Below, in pieces: positions 18,718 through 28,662 of a DNA stretch of 64,000 bases. The position numbers and the translations under genes were made by a program. How positions within the stretch are numbered: position 1 is the stretch's first letter; every line of letters starts with the position of its first letter. The notes below the pieces were generated by a model. It made no database searches, was not told where the DNA came from, and saw only the letters and a program-made list of their open reading frames with translations. The DNA comes from an uncultured Pseudomonadota bacterium (lineage in GTDB: Bacteria > Pseudomonadota > Gammaproteobacteria > Burkholderiales > SG8-39), in NCBI GenBank assembly GCA_903834835.1, contig CAILKO010000049.1, positions 62,001 to 126,000 on the forward strand. The letters run 5' to 3'.

Positions 18718-19800
18718 ATGAACAGAACCATCAATTTCAGCGCGGGGCCGGCGATGCTGCCGGCAGAAGTGCTCGCGCGCGCCGCTGACGAAATGCTCGA
18801 CTGGAACGGCAGCGGCATGTCCGTTATGGAAATGAGCCATCGCGGCAAAGAATTCATCGAGATCGCTGCCCGCGCGGAGCAGGATCTGCGTGCGCTGCTG
18901 GGGATTCCGGACAACTACAAGGTGTTGTTCCTCCAGGGCGGCGCCACGCTTCAGTTCGCGCAGATACCGATGAATCTGCTGCACGGAAAAGGCAAGGCGG
19001 ACTACGTACTTACGGGGGAGTGGTCCAAGAAGGCGATCAAGGAGGCACAGGCACAGTGTGATGTGCAGATTGCGGCGAGCAGCGAGGACCGCAATTTCAC
19101 CTACGCGCCGCACCAGTCGAGCTGGAAGCTTCGCAAGGATGCCGCCTATGTTCACTACTGTTCGAACGAAACCATCGGCGGTGTGGAATTTCACTGGACA
19201 CCGGATACGGGCGAAGTGCCCCTTGTAGCGGATGCGTCCTCGCACATCCTGTCGCGCCCGGTGGACGTCAAACGTTTCGGCCTGATCTACGCTGGCGCGC
19301 AAAAGAACATCGGTCCTGCGGGGCTGACCATCGTCATCGTGCGCGACGACCTGATCGGAAAATCGGCCAAGGCCACGCCGAGTGTCATGGATTACAAGCA
19401 GCAGGCGGACTCCGATTCGATGCTGAATACGCCGCCTACCTATGCGATCTATGTCGCAGGGCTGGTGTTCAAGTGGCTGCGCAGCACAGGTGGACTGGTC
19501 GAGATGGAAAAGCGCAATGTGGCGAAGGCGCAGCTCCTGTACGACTTCCTCGACAAGAGCAGTTTCTTCCGAAATCCGGTCGATAAGGGCGATCGCTCGC
19601 GCATGAACATCCCGTTCACGCTGGCCGACGCGAAGCTGGATGATGCATTCCTCAAGGGCGCGCAGGAGCGGAGCATGGTCCAGCTGAAGGGGCATCGTTC
19701 CGTCGGAGGTATGCGTGCTTCGATCTACAACGCAATGCCGATCGACGGGGTCCGCACGCTCGTCGAGTACATGAAGGAATTCGAGGCGCGAAATGGCTAA
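18718..19800 (+). CDS. serC: phosphoserine aminotransferase
   Basis: The 360-residue PLP enzyme makes phosphoserine from 3-phosphohydroxypyruvate and also serves vitamin B6 synthesis. The start NRTINFSAGPAMLP is the family signature, GGATLQF binds phosphate, and Lys196 in AGAQKNIGPAG binds PLP. It starts one base after the gyrA stop and overlaps the following dehydrogenase gene by 8 bases, so translation of serC and the next gene is probably coupled. The pairing matches consecutive steps of serine synthesis. Confidence 0.97.
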   Translation: MNRTINFSAGPAMLPAEVLARAADEMLDWNGSGMSVMEMSHRGKEFIEIAARAEQDLRALLGIPDNYKVLFLQGGATLQFAQIPMNLLHGKGKADYVLTGEWSKKAIKEAQAQCDVQIAASSEDRNFTYAPHQSSWKLRKDAAYVHYCSNETIGGVEFHWTPDTGEVPLVADASSHILSRPVDVKRFGLIYAGAQKNIGPAGLTIVIVRDDLIGKSAKATPSVMDYKQQADSDSMLNTPPTYAIYVAGLVFKWLRSTGGLVEMEKRNVAKAQLLYDFLDKSSFFRNPVDKGDRSRMNIPFTLADAKLDDAFLKGAQERSMVQLKGHRSVGGMRASIYNAMPIDGVRTLVEYMKEFEARNG

Positions 19801-20977
19801 GTCCGAAGTCCTGGTGTTGAACGAAGTCGCTCGGATCGGCCTCGATCGTTTTCCTGCGGATCGCTACGCGATTTCACGCGAGGCCACGTCGCCCGACGCG
19901 ATCCTGGTCCGCTCCTATGATCTGCACAAGCATGCGTTCAGCGACAACCTGAAGGCTGTAGGGCGCGCCGGTGCCGGCGTGAACAACATACCGGTCGCGG
20001 ATCTTTCAAAGCGGGGCATCCCGGTGTTCAATGCGCCCGGCGCGAACGCCAACGCGGTCAAGGAACTGGTGCTGGCGGGCATGCTGATGGGCGCGCGCAA
20101 TCTCGGGTCGGCGCTCGAGTTCGTCCGGGGTCTGGATGCGACTCAGCCAGAGACCCTCGACAAACGCATCGAGAGCGGCAAGAAGGCGTTCGCAGGAACG
20201 GAGCTCCCCGGGCAGACGCTGGGCGTCATCGGTCTGGGCAAGATCGGCAGCCTCGTGGCGGATGCGGCCATCCGGCTGGGTATGAACGTCCTTGGCTACG
20301 ACCCGGAAATCACGGTGGACGCGGCCTGGAGCCTGCCGGCCCAGGTGCGACGCGCGAGCTCGATTGACGAGGTGCTCAAGAACAGCCAGTTCGTCACCCT
20401 GCACGTGCCACTGGTCGCCAAGACGCGCAACCTGGTGAACGAGAAGAATCTCGACCTTCTGCCGGAAGGCGCGGTACTGCTCAATTTCGCGCGCAACGGG
20501 ATCGTCGAGGAAGCGGCAGTCCTGAAGGGACTTGAGTCGGGGCGATTGCATGCCTATGTGACGGACTTTCCTACCGCCGGACTGATCGGCGCTAAGGGTG
20601 TCACCGCGCTGCCCCACCTTGGCGCTTCCACGCGCGAGGCCGAAGACAACTGCGCAGTCATGGTCGTGGACCAGCTCGTCGACTATCTTGAGAACGGGAC
20701 GATCCGCAACGCCGTGAACTTTCCGGACGCAGCGATGCACCGCGAGTCGCCGTTCCGGCTGGCGATCGCGAATGCGAATGCCCCCGACATGCTGGCCCAG
20801 ATTTCGCATGGCGTCGGCAGCTGTGGCATCAACATCCACAACATGCTGAATAAATCCAAGGGCGAGATGGCCTATACGCTCGTGGACGTCGACTCTGAAG
20901 TCCCAGCGTCGACGCTCGATGCGTTGCGCAGAATTCCGGGCGTGCTTGCGGTGAGGTATCTTCCGCTCCAACGATGA
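19793..20977 (+). CDS. serA: D-3-phosphoglycerate dehydrogenase-type 2-hydroxyacid dehydrogenase with ACT domain
   Basis: The 394-residue NAD-dependent enzyme probably oxidises 3-phosphoglycerate, the first step of serine synthesis. The NAD motif is GVIGLGKIG near residue 145. The catalytic Arg is in NFARNGIVEE and the catalytic His in LPHLGASTREAE. The C-terminal 75 residues (IAQISHGVGSCGINIHN-like segment to the end) form a short ACT domain, the likely serine-sensing site. It overlaps serC by 8 bases and pheA by 4. The symbol rests on context. Confidence 0.9.
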   Translation: MAKSEVLVLNEVARIGLDRFPADRYAISREATSPDAILVRSYDLHKHAFSDNLKAVGRAGAGVNNIPVADLSKRGIPVFNAPGANANAVKELVLAGMLMGARNLGSALEFVRGLDATQPETLDKRIESGKKAFAGTELPGQTLGVIGLGKIGSLVADAAIRLGMNVLGYDPEITVDAAWSLPAQVRRASSIDEVLKNSQFVTLHVPLVAKTRNLVNEKNLDLLPEGAVLLNFARNGIVEEAAVLKGLESGRLHAYVTDFPTAGLIGAKGVTALPHLGASTREAEDNCAVMVVDQLVDYLENGTIRNAVNFPDAAMHRESPFRLAIANANAPDMLAQISHGVGSCGINIHNMLNKSKGEMAYTLVDVDSEVPASTLDALRRIPGVLAVRYLPLQR

Positions 20978-22050
20978 GCGATGACCTTGAAAAACTGAGG
21001 CGCGAAATCGACGCGCTGGATGACCGGTTGCTCGAAATCCTGAGCGAACGGGCACGGGTTGTTCATCGCGTCGGGGAGCTCAAGGGCTTCAAGGCAGCCT
21101 ACCGCCCCGAGCGCGAGGCGGGCATCCTGCGCCGTATGACCGAACGAAATCCGGGGCCTCTGCCCGCTGAGCGCGTCACCGGGCTGTTTCGCGAGGTGAT
21201 CTCGGCATGCCGGTCGCTCGAAGAGCGCATCCGGGTTGCTTACCTCGGCCCCGAGGGAACCTTCACGGAGCAGGCGGCGATCAAGCATTTCGGCTCCTCC
21301 GCGGACGGCGTGCCGTTCGCTTCCGTCGAGGAGGTGTTCCGCGCCTGCGAATCCGGCAATGCCGAGTTCGCAGTCGCGGCTCTGGAGAATTCGACGGAAG
21401 GCCAGGTCGGCCGTAACCACGATCTTTTGCTCCACACGCCCCTCAGGATTTGCGGAGAGGTCGAGTTGCGGGTGCAGCAGAATCTGTTGACGCGTGAAGC
21501 GTCGCTCGAATCGATCGGCAAAGTCTATGGGCATGCGCAATCGCTTGCCCAGTGCAATGAATGGCTGGCCCGGAATCTTCCTCTAGCAGAACGCGTGCCC
21601 GTTGCTTCAAATGCCGAAGCCGCACGTCGGGCGGCTGGAGAGCAGGGCGCCGCGGCGCTGGCGGGTGATACAGCAGCGCGCAAATACGACTTGCGGATTC
21701 ATGCTAGAGCGGTGGCGGACGACCCGAACAATACGACGCGTTTCGTCGTTCTCGGTCCTAACGATGCCGCGCCTTCAGGCCGGGATCGCACATCGCTCGC
21801 GCTCTCTGTGGAGAACAAGCCGGGTGCGGTGCACGCGCTGCTTACGCCACTCGCGCTGAACAACGTCAGCATGACCCGTATCGAGTCGCGGCCCTCGCGC
21901 GCAACCCGGACGTCTTTATGGGAATACGTGTTTTTCATCGATGTCGAAGGGCATCGCGGCGACCCGAAGGTTGCGGCTGCCTTGAAGGAACTCTCGGAGA
22001 TGGCGCCGTTTTTCAAGGTGCTCGGCTCCTATCCCGTAGCGGTCCCCTGA
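20974..22050 (+). CDS. pheA: bifunctional chorismate mutase/prephenate dehydratase
   Basis: The 358-residue P-protein makes phenylpyruvate from chorismate. An AroQ-type mutase occupies residues 1-90 (LRREIDALDDRLLEILSERA). A prephenate dehydratase follows from RVAYLGPEGTFTEQAA and includes the ENSTEGQVGRNHDLL segment. A C-terminal ACT domain (SVENKPGAVHALL, then SMTRIESRPSR) carries the phenylalanine feedback site. Its ATG overlaps the previous stop as ATGA, and hisC follows after 17 bases. Confidence 0.97.
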   Translation: MSDDLEKLRREIDALDDRLLEILSERARVVHRVGELKGFKAAYRPEREAGILRRMTERNPGPLPAERVTGLFREVISACRSLEERIRVAYLGPEGTFTEQAAIKHFGSSADGVPFASVEEVFRACESGNAEFAVAALENSTEGQVGRNHDLLLHTPLRICGEVELRVQQNLLTREASLESIGKVYGHAQSLAQCNEWLARNLPLAERVPVASNAEAARRAAGEQGAAALAGDTAARKYDLRIHARAVADDPNNTTRFVVLGPNDAAPSGRDRTSLALSVENKPGAVHALLTPLALNNVSMTRIESRPSRATRTSLWEYVFFIDVEGHRGDPKVAAALKELSEMAPFFKVLGSYPVAVP

Positions 22051-22067
22051 TTCTCTAGGACACCAGC

Positions 22068-23171
22068 ATGGACTTGAGCGAACTCACGCCTTCCTACATA
22101 CGATCCATTGCGCCGTACCAGCCGGGCAAGCCGATTTCAGAGCTTGCTCGGGAGATGGGCCTGGACGAGCGCAAGATCGTCAAGCTTGCTTCGAACGAGA
22201 ATCCGCGCGGCATCGGACCCCGGACCCGCGCCGCGATCGAGAAGGCTGTTGGTGACCTGGCGCTGTACCCGGACGGCAACGGCTATGAACTGAAGCTCGC
22301 GCTGTCGCGTCGTTATGGCGTGGACATGTCCTCACTTGTCCTCGGCAACGGCTCGAACGACGTACTGGAACTCGTGTCGCTCGCCTTTCTCAGCCAGGGG
22401 AAATCGGCGGTTTATTCGCAACACGCCTTCGTCGTGTACGCGCTCGCCACGCAGGCGCGCGGCGCGCGCGGAATACAAGTCCCTGCCTCCAGATATGGAC
22501 ACGACCTTGCGGCGATGGCGAAGGCGGTCGAGGCAGATACGCAGGTCGTCTGGATCGCGAATCCGAACAACCCGACCGGCACCTTCATTCCTTCGTCCGA
22601 GATCGAGGCTTTTCTGAAGCACGTGCCGGAAAGGGTGCTGGTGGTGCTCGATGAAGCCTACAACGAGTATCTTCCTCCGGACGCGCGCGCGGACACCGCG
22701 CGCTGGGTGAAGCGTCATCCGAATCTGGTCGTCACACGGACGTTTTCGAAGGCCTACGGCCTCGCGGGCCTGCGCATCGGCTACGCGGTCGCTCATCCCT
22801 CGGTCGCGGACATCATGAATCGCGTGCGACAACCCTTCAATGTGAACAGCCTGGGTCTTGTTGCGGCGACAGCTGCGCTGGACGACATGGAATTCGTGGC
22901 GAAGAGCTATGCCGAGAACCTGCAGGGCCTTAGGCAGATGGCTGAGGGTTTCGACGGTCTGGGCCTCTCCTACATCCCGTCCTACGGCAACTTCATTTCC
23001 GTCAAGGTCGGGCGTGCCAACGACATCTATCGCAAGCTGCTGCGGCGTGGCGTGATCGTACGCCCGGTAGGCGGTCCTTACGAGCTCCCCGAGCATCTGC
23101 GCATCACCATCGGCACGCCGGAGGAGAACGAAATATTCCTCGCGGCGCTTGCGGCGAGCCTGAAGGACTAG
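22068..23171 (+). CDS. hisC: histidinol-phosphate/aromatic aminotransferase
   Basis: The 367-residue fold-type I PLP enzyme has a Lys in TRTFSKAYGLAGLRIGY near residue 230 that binds PLP, and ANPNNPTGTF and LDEAYNEY are family motifs. In this position, between pheA and tyrA, such an enzyme probably transaminates phenylpyruvate and hydroxyphenylpyruvate as well as, or instead of, imidazole-acetol phosphate. tyrA starts 7 bases downstream. Confidence 0.94.
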   Translation: MDLSELTPSYIRSIAPYQPGKPISELAREMGLDERKIVKLASNENPRGIGPRTRAAIEKAVGDLALYPDGNGYELKLALSRRYGVDMSSLVLGNGSNDVLELVSLAFLSQGKSAVYSQHAFVVYALATQARGARGIQVPASRYGHDLAAMAKAVEADTQVVWIANPNNPTGTFIPSSEIEAFLKHVPERVLVVLDEAYNEYLPPDARADTARWVKRHPNLVVTRTFSKAYGLAGLRIGYAVAHPSVADIMNRVRQPFNVNSLGLVAATAALDDMEFVAKSYAENLQGLRQMAEGFDGLGLSYIPSYGNFISVKVGRANDIYRKLLRRGVIVRPVGGPYELPEHLRITIGTPEENEIFLAALAASLKD

Positions 23172-23178
23172 GCGGGGG

Positions 23179-24072
23179 ATGGCGCAGCTCGACCTCGGGC
23201 GAGTCGCAGTCATCGGGGTCGGACTGATCGGTGGCTCGGTAGCGCTTGCTCTGCGCGGCGCCTCCGCATCGAACGACATGGTCGGCGTCGGCCGCGAGGC
23301 GGAGAACATGCGGACTGCTCTCGAAAGGGGTGTTGTCGACCGCGTCGCCGAAAGCGCGGCGGAGGCGGTTGCCGGTGCGCGGTTGGTCGTCATCGCCACG
23401 CCGATGGCGCAGTTCGAATCCTGTTTCGCGGAGATACGCGACAGCCTTGCCGAGGATGCGCTTGTGATCGATGTCGGCAGCACCAAGCGCGAGGCGGTAC
23501 GTGCTGCGCGTGCGGTGCTGGGCGCCAGGGCGTCCCGGTTTGTTCCCTCGCACCCGATTGCCGGCGCGGAGCGCAGCGGTGCTGCGGCTGCGCGCGCGGA
23601 CCTCTTCACCGGCAAGCGCGTGGTCGTGACGCCGCTGCACGAAAATCCGCCGGAGGCGGTCCAGCTATGCACCCGAATCTGGGAAGCTTGTGGTGCGCGC
23701 GTGTCCAGGATGACCCCGGAGGCGCATGACGAGGTACTCGGGGCGGTGAGTCATCTTCCGCACGTGCTGGCCTATGCGCTCGTGCACGAGTTTGCGAAGC
23801 GTGAAAACGCGGGTGAGCTTTTCGGCCTGGCGGGCGGGGGATTCCGGGACTTCACACGAATTGCCTCCAGCCATCCGGAGATGTGGCGCGACATCTGCGT
23901 CGTCAACCGCGATGCGATTGCGGCCGAGCTCGAGCGCTACGTCGCGAAGCTAGGCAGCTTGCGGACCCTCATCGAGGCGGGCGACGGTGCAGCCCTCGAA
24001 ACTCTGTTCTCCGAGGCGAAATCCGCGCGCGACCGCTGGCTGGATGCGGTAGTCCGCGATAGCGGACGCTGA
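23179..24072 (+). CDS. tyrA: prephenate dehydrogenase
   Basis: The 297-residue NAD(P)-dependent enzyme carries out oxidative decarboxylation of prephenate to hydroxyphenylpyruvate. The dinucleotide motif is [17 protein letters not shown] at the N-terminus. [15 protein letters not shown] and the later [13 protein letters not shown] are family signatures with the conserved active-site His. It is monofunctional, with no fused mutase or ACT domain. It lies between hisC and aroA in the aromatic block. Confidence 0.95.
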   Translation: MAQLDLGRVAVIGVGLIGGSVALALRGASASNDMVGVGREAENMRTALERGVVDRVAESAAEAVAGARLVVIATPMAQFESCFAEIRDSLAEDALVIDVGSTKREAVRAARAVLGARASRFVPSHPIAGAERSGAAAARADLFTGKRVVVTPLHENPPEAVQLCTRIWEACGARVSRMTPEAHDEVLGAVSHLPHVLAYALVHEFAKRENAGELFGLAGGGFRDFTRIASSHPEMWRDICVVNRDAIAAELERYVAKLGSLRTLIEAGDGAALETLFSEAKSARDRWLDAVVRDSGR

Positions 24073-24100
24073 GCGCGGGCGTGCGGGAGGAAAAGCGCGG

Positions 24101-25402
24101 ATGAATTCCGGCAAGCCGGCTCTGAGGCTCGAGCCCGCCCTTTGTGCACAAGGGACGCTCGAACTGCCAGGCTCAAAAAGCATTTCAAATCGAGTGCTGC
24201 TGCTTGCCGCGGTGGCGCGCGGCGATACGATCGTTCGTAGCGTTCTCGATGCTGACGACACCAGGGTGATGCTCGCGGCGCTGCGCCAGCTCGGCGTCGC
24301 GATGGAAGAGGCAAATGGAGGTCTCAGGGTCCTCGGGGCGGGCGGGCCCTTCCCGGTCAGGCAGGCCGACCTGTTCCTGGGCAATGCGGGCACCGCGTTC
24401 CGGCCGCTCACGGCGATGCTTGCGCTCTCGGGCGGCAGCTACCGCCTGAGCGGTGTGCAGCGCATGCACGAACGGCCGATCGGCGATCTGGTGGAGGCAC
24501 TGAATGCCGCGGGTGCGCGCATCGAGTATCTCGCTGCCCACGGCTACCCGCCGCTTGGCATCGAGCCGGCGAGCCTGCGTTTCGACCGTCCGTTCCGGGT
24601 GAGAGGCAACACGTCCTCGCAGTTTCTGAGCGCTTTGCTGATGGCGCCGGGTATCGTCGGGCGCGCGGCGGCGGTGGAAATCGAAGGCGAGCTGATCTCC
24701 AAACCCTATGTCGAAATGACGCTGCGCCTGATGGAGCAATTCGGACTGGCGACACGGCGCGAGGGTTGGTCGCGCATCGACATCGCGGCGGGAGGCTATT
24801 CAAGTCCCGGAGCGGTGCTGGTCGAGGGCGATGCATCAGCGGCATCGTACTTTCTCGCTGCAGGTGCTGCGGGCGGTGGCCCGGTGACGGTGCGCGGTGT
24901 CGGCGAGAACAGCATCCAGGGCGATGTGCGGTTCGTGGAGGTTCTGGAGCGCATGGGGGCGAGCGTTCGCATGGGCGAGGGCTGGATCCAGGTTTCCGGC
25001 AGCGGTCGCCCGCTTCGCAGCTTCGATCTCGACCTGAACCATATACCTGACGCAGCGATGACGGCGGCCGTGCTGGCGCTGTTCGCGGACGGCGCATGTC
25101 GCATTCGCAATATCGGAAGCTGGCGCGTCAAGGAGACGGACCGGATTGCGGCGATGGCGACAGAACTGCGCAAGCTCGGCGCACGCGTGGATGAGGGGAA
25201 CGATTTCATCGGCATCGAGCCGGCCGCAGATGGACTGCGGACCGGGGTGGAGATCGATACCTACGACGATCACCGGATGGCAATGTGTTTCTCGCTTGTG
25301 TGCCTGGCGGGGGTACCCGTCGTGATCCGCGATCCGGCCTGCGTCGCCAAGACCTACCCCGGGTACTTCGAAGATTTCTCGCGCATCCTCAGGCGAAAAT
25401 GA
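24101..25402 (+). CDS. aroA: 3-phosphoshikimate 1-carboxyvinyltransferase (EPSP synthase)
   Basis: The 433-residue enzyme joins shikimate 3-phosphate and phosphoenolpyruvate in the shikimate pathway. Key motifs are [16 protein letters not shown] near the N-terminus, [12 protein letters not shown] near residue 90, and near the C-terminus [17 protein letters not shown] and [11 protein letters not shown]. It overlaps cmk by 4 bases (ATGA). Confidence 0.97.
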   Translation: MNSGKPALRLEPALCAQGTLELPGSKSISNRVLLLAAVARGDTIVRSVLDADDTRVMLAALRQLGVAMEEANGGLRVLGAGGPFPVRQADLFLGNAGTAFRPLTAMLALSGGSYRLSGVQRMHERPIGDLVEALNAAGARIEYLAAHGYPPLGIEPASLRFDRPFRVRGNTSSQFLSALLMAPGIVGRAAAVEIEGELISKPYVEMTLRLMEQFGLATRREGWSRIDIAAGGYSSPGAVLVEGDASAASYFLAAGAAGGGPVTVRGVGENSIQGDVRFVEVLERMGASVRMGEGWIQVSGSGRPLRSFDLDLNHIPDAAMTAAVLALFADGACRIRNIGSWRVKETDRIAAMATELRKLGARVDEGNDFIGIEPAADGLRTGVEIDTYDDHRMAMCFSLVCLAGVPVVIRDPACVAKTYPGYFEDFSRILRRK

Positions 25403-26070
25403 GCAAGGCCATCCCGGTCATCGCGATCGACGGCCCCTCGGCCTCCGGCAAGGGAACGGTCGCCCAGCAGGTCGCGCGGATCCTCGGATTCCATTTTCTC
25501 GACAGTGGTGCCCTTTACCGACTGGTTGCGCTCGCCTCGTTTGCGGGCGCGCAGCAGCACTCCGAAGCCGAGCTCGCCACGCTCGCAAGGGAGCTGGATG
25601 CACGTTTCGACGGTGACAGAATAATTCTTGAAAATAAGGATGTTACGGATGCACTGCGAGAAGAATCCTGTGGCCGCCATGCCTCCGTGGTGGCTGCCAT
25701 TCCGGCGGTTCGCGCCAGTCTGCTCGCCCGCCAGCGGGCGTTTCGCCGCGAACCGGGTCTGGTGGCGGATGGCCGCGACATGGGGACCGTGGTATTTCCC
25801 GACGCGGGCCTGAAAGTATTTCTGACCGCGAGCGCCGAGGAGCGTGCCCGACGCCGGTATAAGCAGTTGATAGAAAAAGGAATGGATGCTAACCTGCCGT
25901 CCCTTTTGCGCGACCTCGAAGAGCGCGACCGGCGGGACATGGCGCGCTCTTCTGCGCCTCTGGTCGCGGCGGCCGATGCACTGATGGTCGATTCGTCGAA
26001 GCTTGGCGCAGACCAGGTCGTCGAACTCGTGCTCGGTGAGTGGCGCAAGAAGCAGAATCGGGTGCTCTGA
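25399..26070 (+). CDS. cmk: cytidylate kinase
   Basis: The 223-residue enzyme phosphorylates CMP and dCMP. The P-loop is [14 protein letters not shown] at the N-terminus, [15 protein letters not shown] is the substrate-binding motif, and the [10 protein letters not shown] helix follows. ATG at 25399 is chosen because the P-loop strand begins six residues later and because it forms an ATGA overlap with the aroA stop. rpsA follows after 151 bases, a classic cmk-rpsA pair. Confidence 0.96.
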   Translation: MSKAIPVIAIDGPSASGKGTVAQQVARILGFHFLDSGALYRLVALASFAGAQQHSEAELATLARELDARFDGDRIILENKDVTDALREESCGRHASVVAAIPAVRASLLARQRAFRREPGLVADGRDMGTVVFPDAGLKVFLTASAEERARRRYKQLIEKGMDANLPSLLRDLEERDRRDMARSSAPLVAAADALMVDSSKLGADQVVELVLGEWRKKQNRVL

Positions 26071-26221
26071 CAGGCAGAATGCGGCCGCATGGCCGACGCG
26101 CTCCCTGGAAGAACCTGGTTCAGGTCGGTGTACGTCCGGCGCCAGTCGTTCGTCCGCCTTTTTTCAACTACGCGATCCGCCCGTACTCCGGTGCCGGCGG
26201 TCTGATGAGGTCAGTACCTAC

Positions 26222-27949
26222 ATGTCCAGTGTTTCCCCTGTTTCTGCCGATACGCACGCCCCCGAAAGCTTTGCCGCGCTCTTCGAAGAGAGCCTAAACC
26301 GCAAGGAGATGCGGGTCGGCGAAGTGATTACTGCGGAGGTCGTGAGCATCGACCCGAATTTCGTGGTCGTGAATGCCGGTCTCAAGTCCGAAAGCATCAT
26401 TCCGATCGAGGAATTCCGCGACGATGGCGGGCAGGTGGACGTCAAGATCGGCGATTTCGTTTCCGTGTCGATCGAGGCGCTGGAAGACGGCTTCGGCGCG
26501 ACGCGCCTGTCACGTGACAAGGCCAAGCGCCTCGCGGCCTGGATGGAACTCGAAAAAGCGCTCGAGACGGGTGAAAAGGTCGAAGGCATGGTGACCGGCA
26601 AGGTCAAGGGCGGATTGACCGTGATGACGCGCGGCATACGCGCCTTCCTTCCGGGTTCGCTTGTGGATCTTCGTCCGGTCAAGGACACCACGCCGTATGA
26701 AGGCAAGGCGATGGAGTTCAAGGTCATCAAGCTCGATCGCAAGCGCAACAACGTGGTGGTCTCCCGGCGCGCGGTGCTCGAGGAGAGCGTCGGAGCCGAG
26801 CGCGAGGCACTCCTGTCCACGCTGCAGGAAGGCGCGACAGTCAAGGGCATCGTCAAGAACATCACCGACTACGGCGCGTTCGTGGATCTGGGCGGCATAG
26901 ACGGCCTGCTCCACATCACGGATCTCGCCTGGCGTCGTGTGAAGCATCCGTCCGAGGTGGTCAATGTCGGGGACGAGGTGACCGCCAAGGTCCTCAAGTT
27001 CGATGCCGAGAAGAACCGCGTTTCGCTCGGGCTCAAGCAACTCGGAGAAGACCCCTGGGTCGGTATCGGCCGGCGCTACCCGCAGGGCACGCGCCTGTTC
27101 GGCAAGGTCACGAATCTCACCGACTACGGCGCGTTCGTCGAAGTCGAATCCGGTATCGAGGGTCTGGTGCACGTGTCCGAGATGGACTGGACCAACAAGA
27201 ACGTTCACCCGTCCAAGGTGGTGCAGGTCGGCGACGAGGTGGAAGTCATGATCCTCGAGATCGACGAAGATCGTCGTCGCATCTCGCTCGGCATGAAACA
27301 GTGCATGCCGAATCCCTGGGACGACTTCGCGCGCGAATTCAAGAAGGGCGACCGCGTCAAGGGCCAGATCAAGTCGATCACCGACTTCGGCGTGTTTGTC
27401 GGCCTGGCCGGCGGCATCGATGGCCTGGTGCACCTCTCGGATCTTTCGTGGAGCGACGCGGGCGAAGAAGCTGTGCGTCGTTTCAAGAAGGGGGACGAAG
27501 TCGAGGCTGTCGTGCTCTCGATCGATGTGGAACGCGAGCGCATCTCGCTCGGCGTCAAGCAGCTCGAAGGCGATCCATTCACGAACTTCGTCGCCACCAA
27601 TGACAAGAACAGCCTGGTCGATGGTACGGTCAAGTCGGTGGACGCCAAGGGCGCTGTGGTAATGCTCGATGGCGATATCGAGGCCTATCTGCGTGCTTCC
27701 GAGTTCTCGCGGGATCGCATTGACGATCTGCGCACCGAGCTGAAGGAAGGCGATACGCTGCAGGCGATGATCATCAACATCGACCGCAAGAGCCGCTCGA
27801 TCAATCTGTCGATCAAAGCCAAGGACATGGCCGACGAGTCGGAGGTCATGAAGAACCTGCGTACCGAGCAGGCGGCGAGCGCGGCGGGCAGTACGAACCT
27901 TGGTGCGCTGCTGCGCGCCAAGCTCGACAACCGCAATCCGCAGCAGTAA
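26222..27949 (+). CDS. rpsA: 30S ribosomal protein S1
   Basis: The 575-residue protein contains six S1 (OB-fold) RNA-binding repeats. The last four are clear from repeated [24 protein letters not shown] and related strands about 86 residues apart. It recruits mRNA to the small subunit. The start [24 protein letters not shown] is betaproteobacterial in style, and GAGGT lies upstream. The 151-base leader after cmk leaves room for its own promoter or for autogenous control. Confidence 0.97.
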   Translation: MSSVSPVSADTHAPESFAALFEESLNRKEMRVGEVITAEVVSIDPNFVVVNAGLKSESIIPIEEFRDDGGQVDVKIGDFVSVSIEALEDGFGATRLSRDKAKRLAAWMELEKALETGEKVEGMVTGKVKGGLTVMTRGIRAFLPGSLVDLRPVKDTTPYEGKAMEFKVIKLDRKRNNVVVSRRAVLEESVGAEREALLSTLQEGATVKGIVKNITDYGAFVDLGGIDGLLHITDLAWRRVKHPSEVVNVGDEVTAKVLKFDAEKNRVSLGLKQLGEDPWVGIGRRYPQGTRLFGKVTNLTDYGAFVEVESGIEGLVHVSEMDWTNKNVHPSKVVQVGDEVEVMILEIDEDRRRISLGMKQCMPNPWDDFAREFKKGDRVKGQIKSITDFGVFVGLAGGIDGLVHLSDLSWSDAGEEAVRRFKKGDEVEAVVLSIDVERERISLGVKQLEGDPFTNFVATNDKNSLVDGTVKSVDAKGAVVMLDGDIEAYLRASEFSRDRIDDLRTELKEGDTLQAMIINIDRKSRSINLSIKAKDMADESEVMKNLRTEQAASAAGSTNLGALLRAKLDNRNPQQ

Positions 27950-27985
27950 GCGAGCGGTACGGGCTGTCCCGGGGGGAAGGTCGGA

Positions 27986-28315
27986 ATGACCAAATCCGAA
28001 TTGATCGCGAGTCTGGCTCAGCGCTATCCGCAGCTGGTCGCGAAGGATGCGGAATATGCCGTGAAGATGATTCTCGATGCGATGACGAGCGCTCTGCTCG
28101 AGGGTAATCGCATCGAGATTCGCGGTTTTGGGAGTTTCGGCCTGAACTACCGGCCGCCCCGGATGGGGCGCAATCCGAAGTCGGGCGAGAAGGTACGGGT
28201 GCCGGAGAAATACGTGCCCCATTTCAAGGCCGGCAAGGAGTTGCGCGAGCGTGTGGACATGGCGAGCGAAGCGGCGGCACGCGCCGAGGCAGAAGCAGCA
28301 CGCGCCTTGCCGTAG
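27986..28315 (+). CDS. ihfB: integration host factor beta subunit
   Basis: The 109-residue DNA-bending protein partners with Ihf[18 protein letters not shown] at the start and the DNA-arm motif [23 protein letters not shown] separate it from HU. About 15 extra Ala/Glu-rich residues extend the C-terminus compared with E. coli. It is located 36 bases after rpsA, the usual position. Confidence 0.96.
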   Translation: MTKSELIASLAQRYPQLVAKDAEYAVKMILDAMTSALLEGNRIEIRGFGSFGLNYRPPRMGRNPKSGEKVRVPEKYVPHFKAGKELRERVDMASEAAARAEAEAARALP

Positions 28316-28357
28316 CGCTCCGGGACGTCGGTTCGCACCACAAAAGCAGGTGAGGGC

Positions 28358-28651
28358 ATGCGTCTGATCAGCTGGACAATCCGCGTTACGGTGTTCTTGC
28401 TCCTGCTCGCCTTTGCGGCCAAGAATACGCACCCTGCCGAACTGCAGTTCTACTTCGGTCTGTCGTGGGAAACCCCGCTGATCGCCCTGCTCCTTACATT
28501 TTTCATTCTCGGCGCGGCGTTCGGAATGCTGGCTGTTTTTTCCACCGTACTGCGTCAGCGGCGCGAACTGCTCGTTCTGCGCGGGTCGGTCGCGTCGCGG
28601 CCGCCGGGCGAAGCGGGCGTCGCCGAGCTTCGCGTTCCGGTGGACGGCTAG
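28358..28651 (+). CDS. lapA: lipopolysaccharide assembly protein A (DUF1049)
   Basis: The 97-residue protein has two membrane helices, at residues about 5-22 and 41-62, and a short basic cytoplasmic tail. It belongs to the LapA family, which works with LapB at the inner membrane in LPS assembly and LpxC turnover. It lies 11 bases before lapB. Confidence 0.88.
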   Translation: MRLISWTIRVTVFLLLLAFAAKNTHPAELQFYFGLSWETPLIALLLTFFILGAAFGMLAVFSTVLRQRRELLVLRGSVASRPPGEAGVAELRVPVDG

Positions 28652-28662
28652 CAGGGGCGCGC

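Noticed and set aside
26510-28432. 640-codon minus-strand open frame opposite rpsA
   Set aside because: Mirror of the repetitive S1 domains; no independent start signal or domain.
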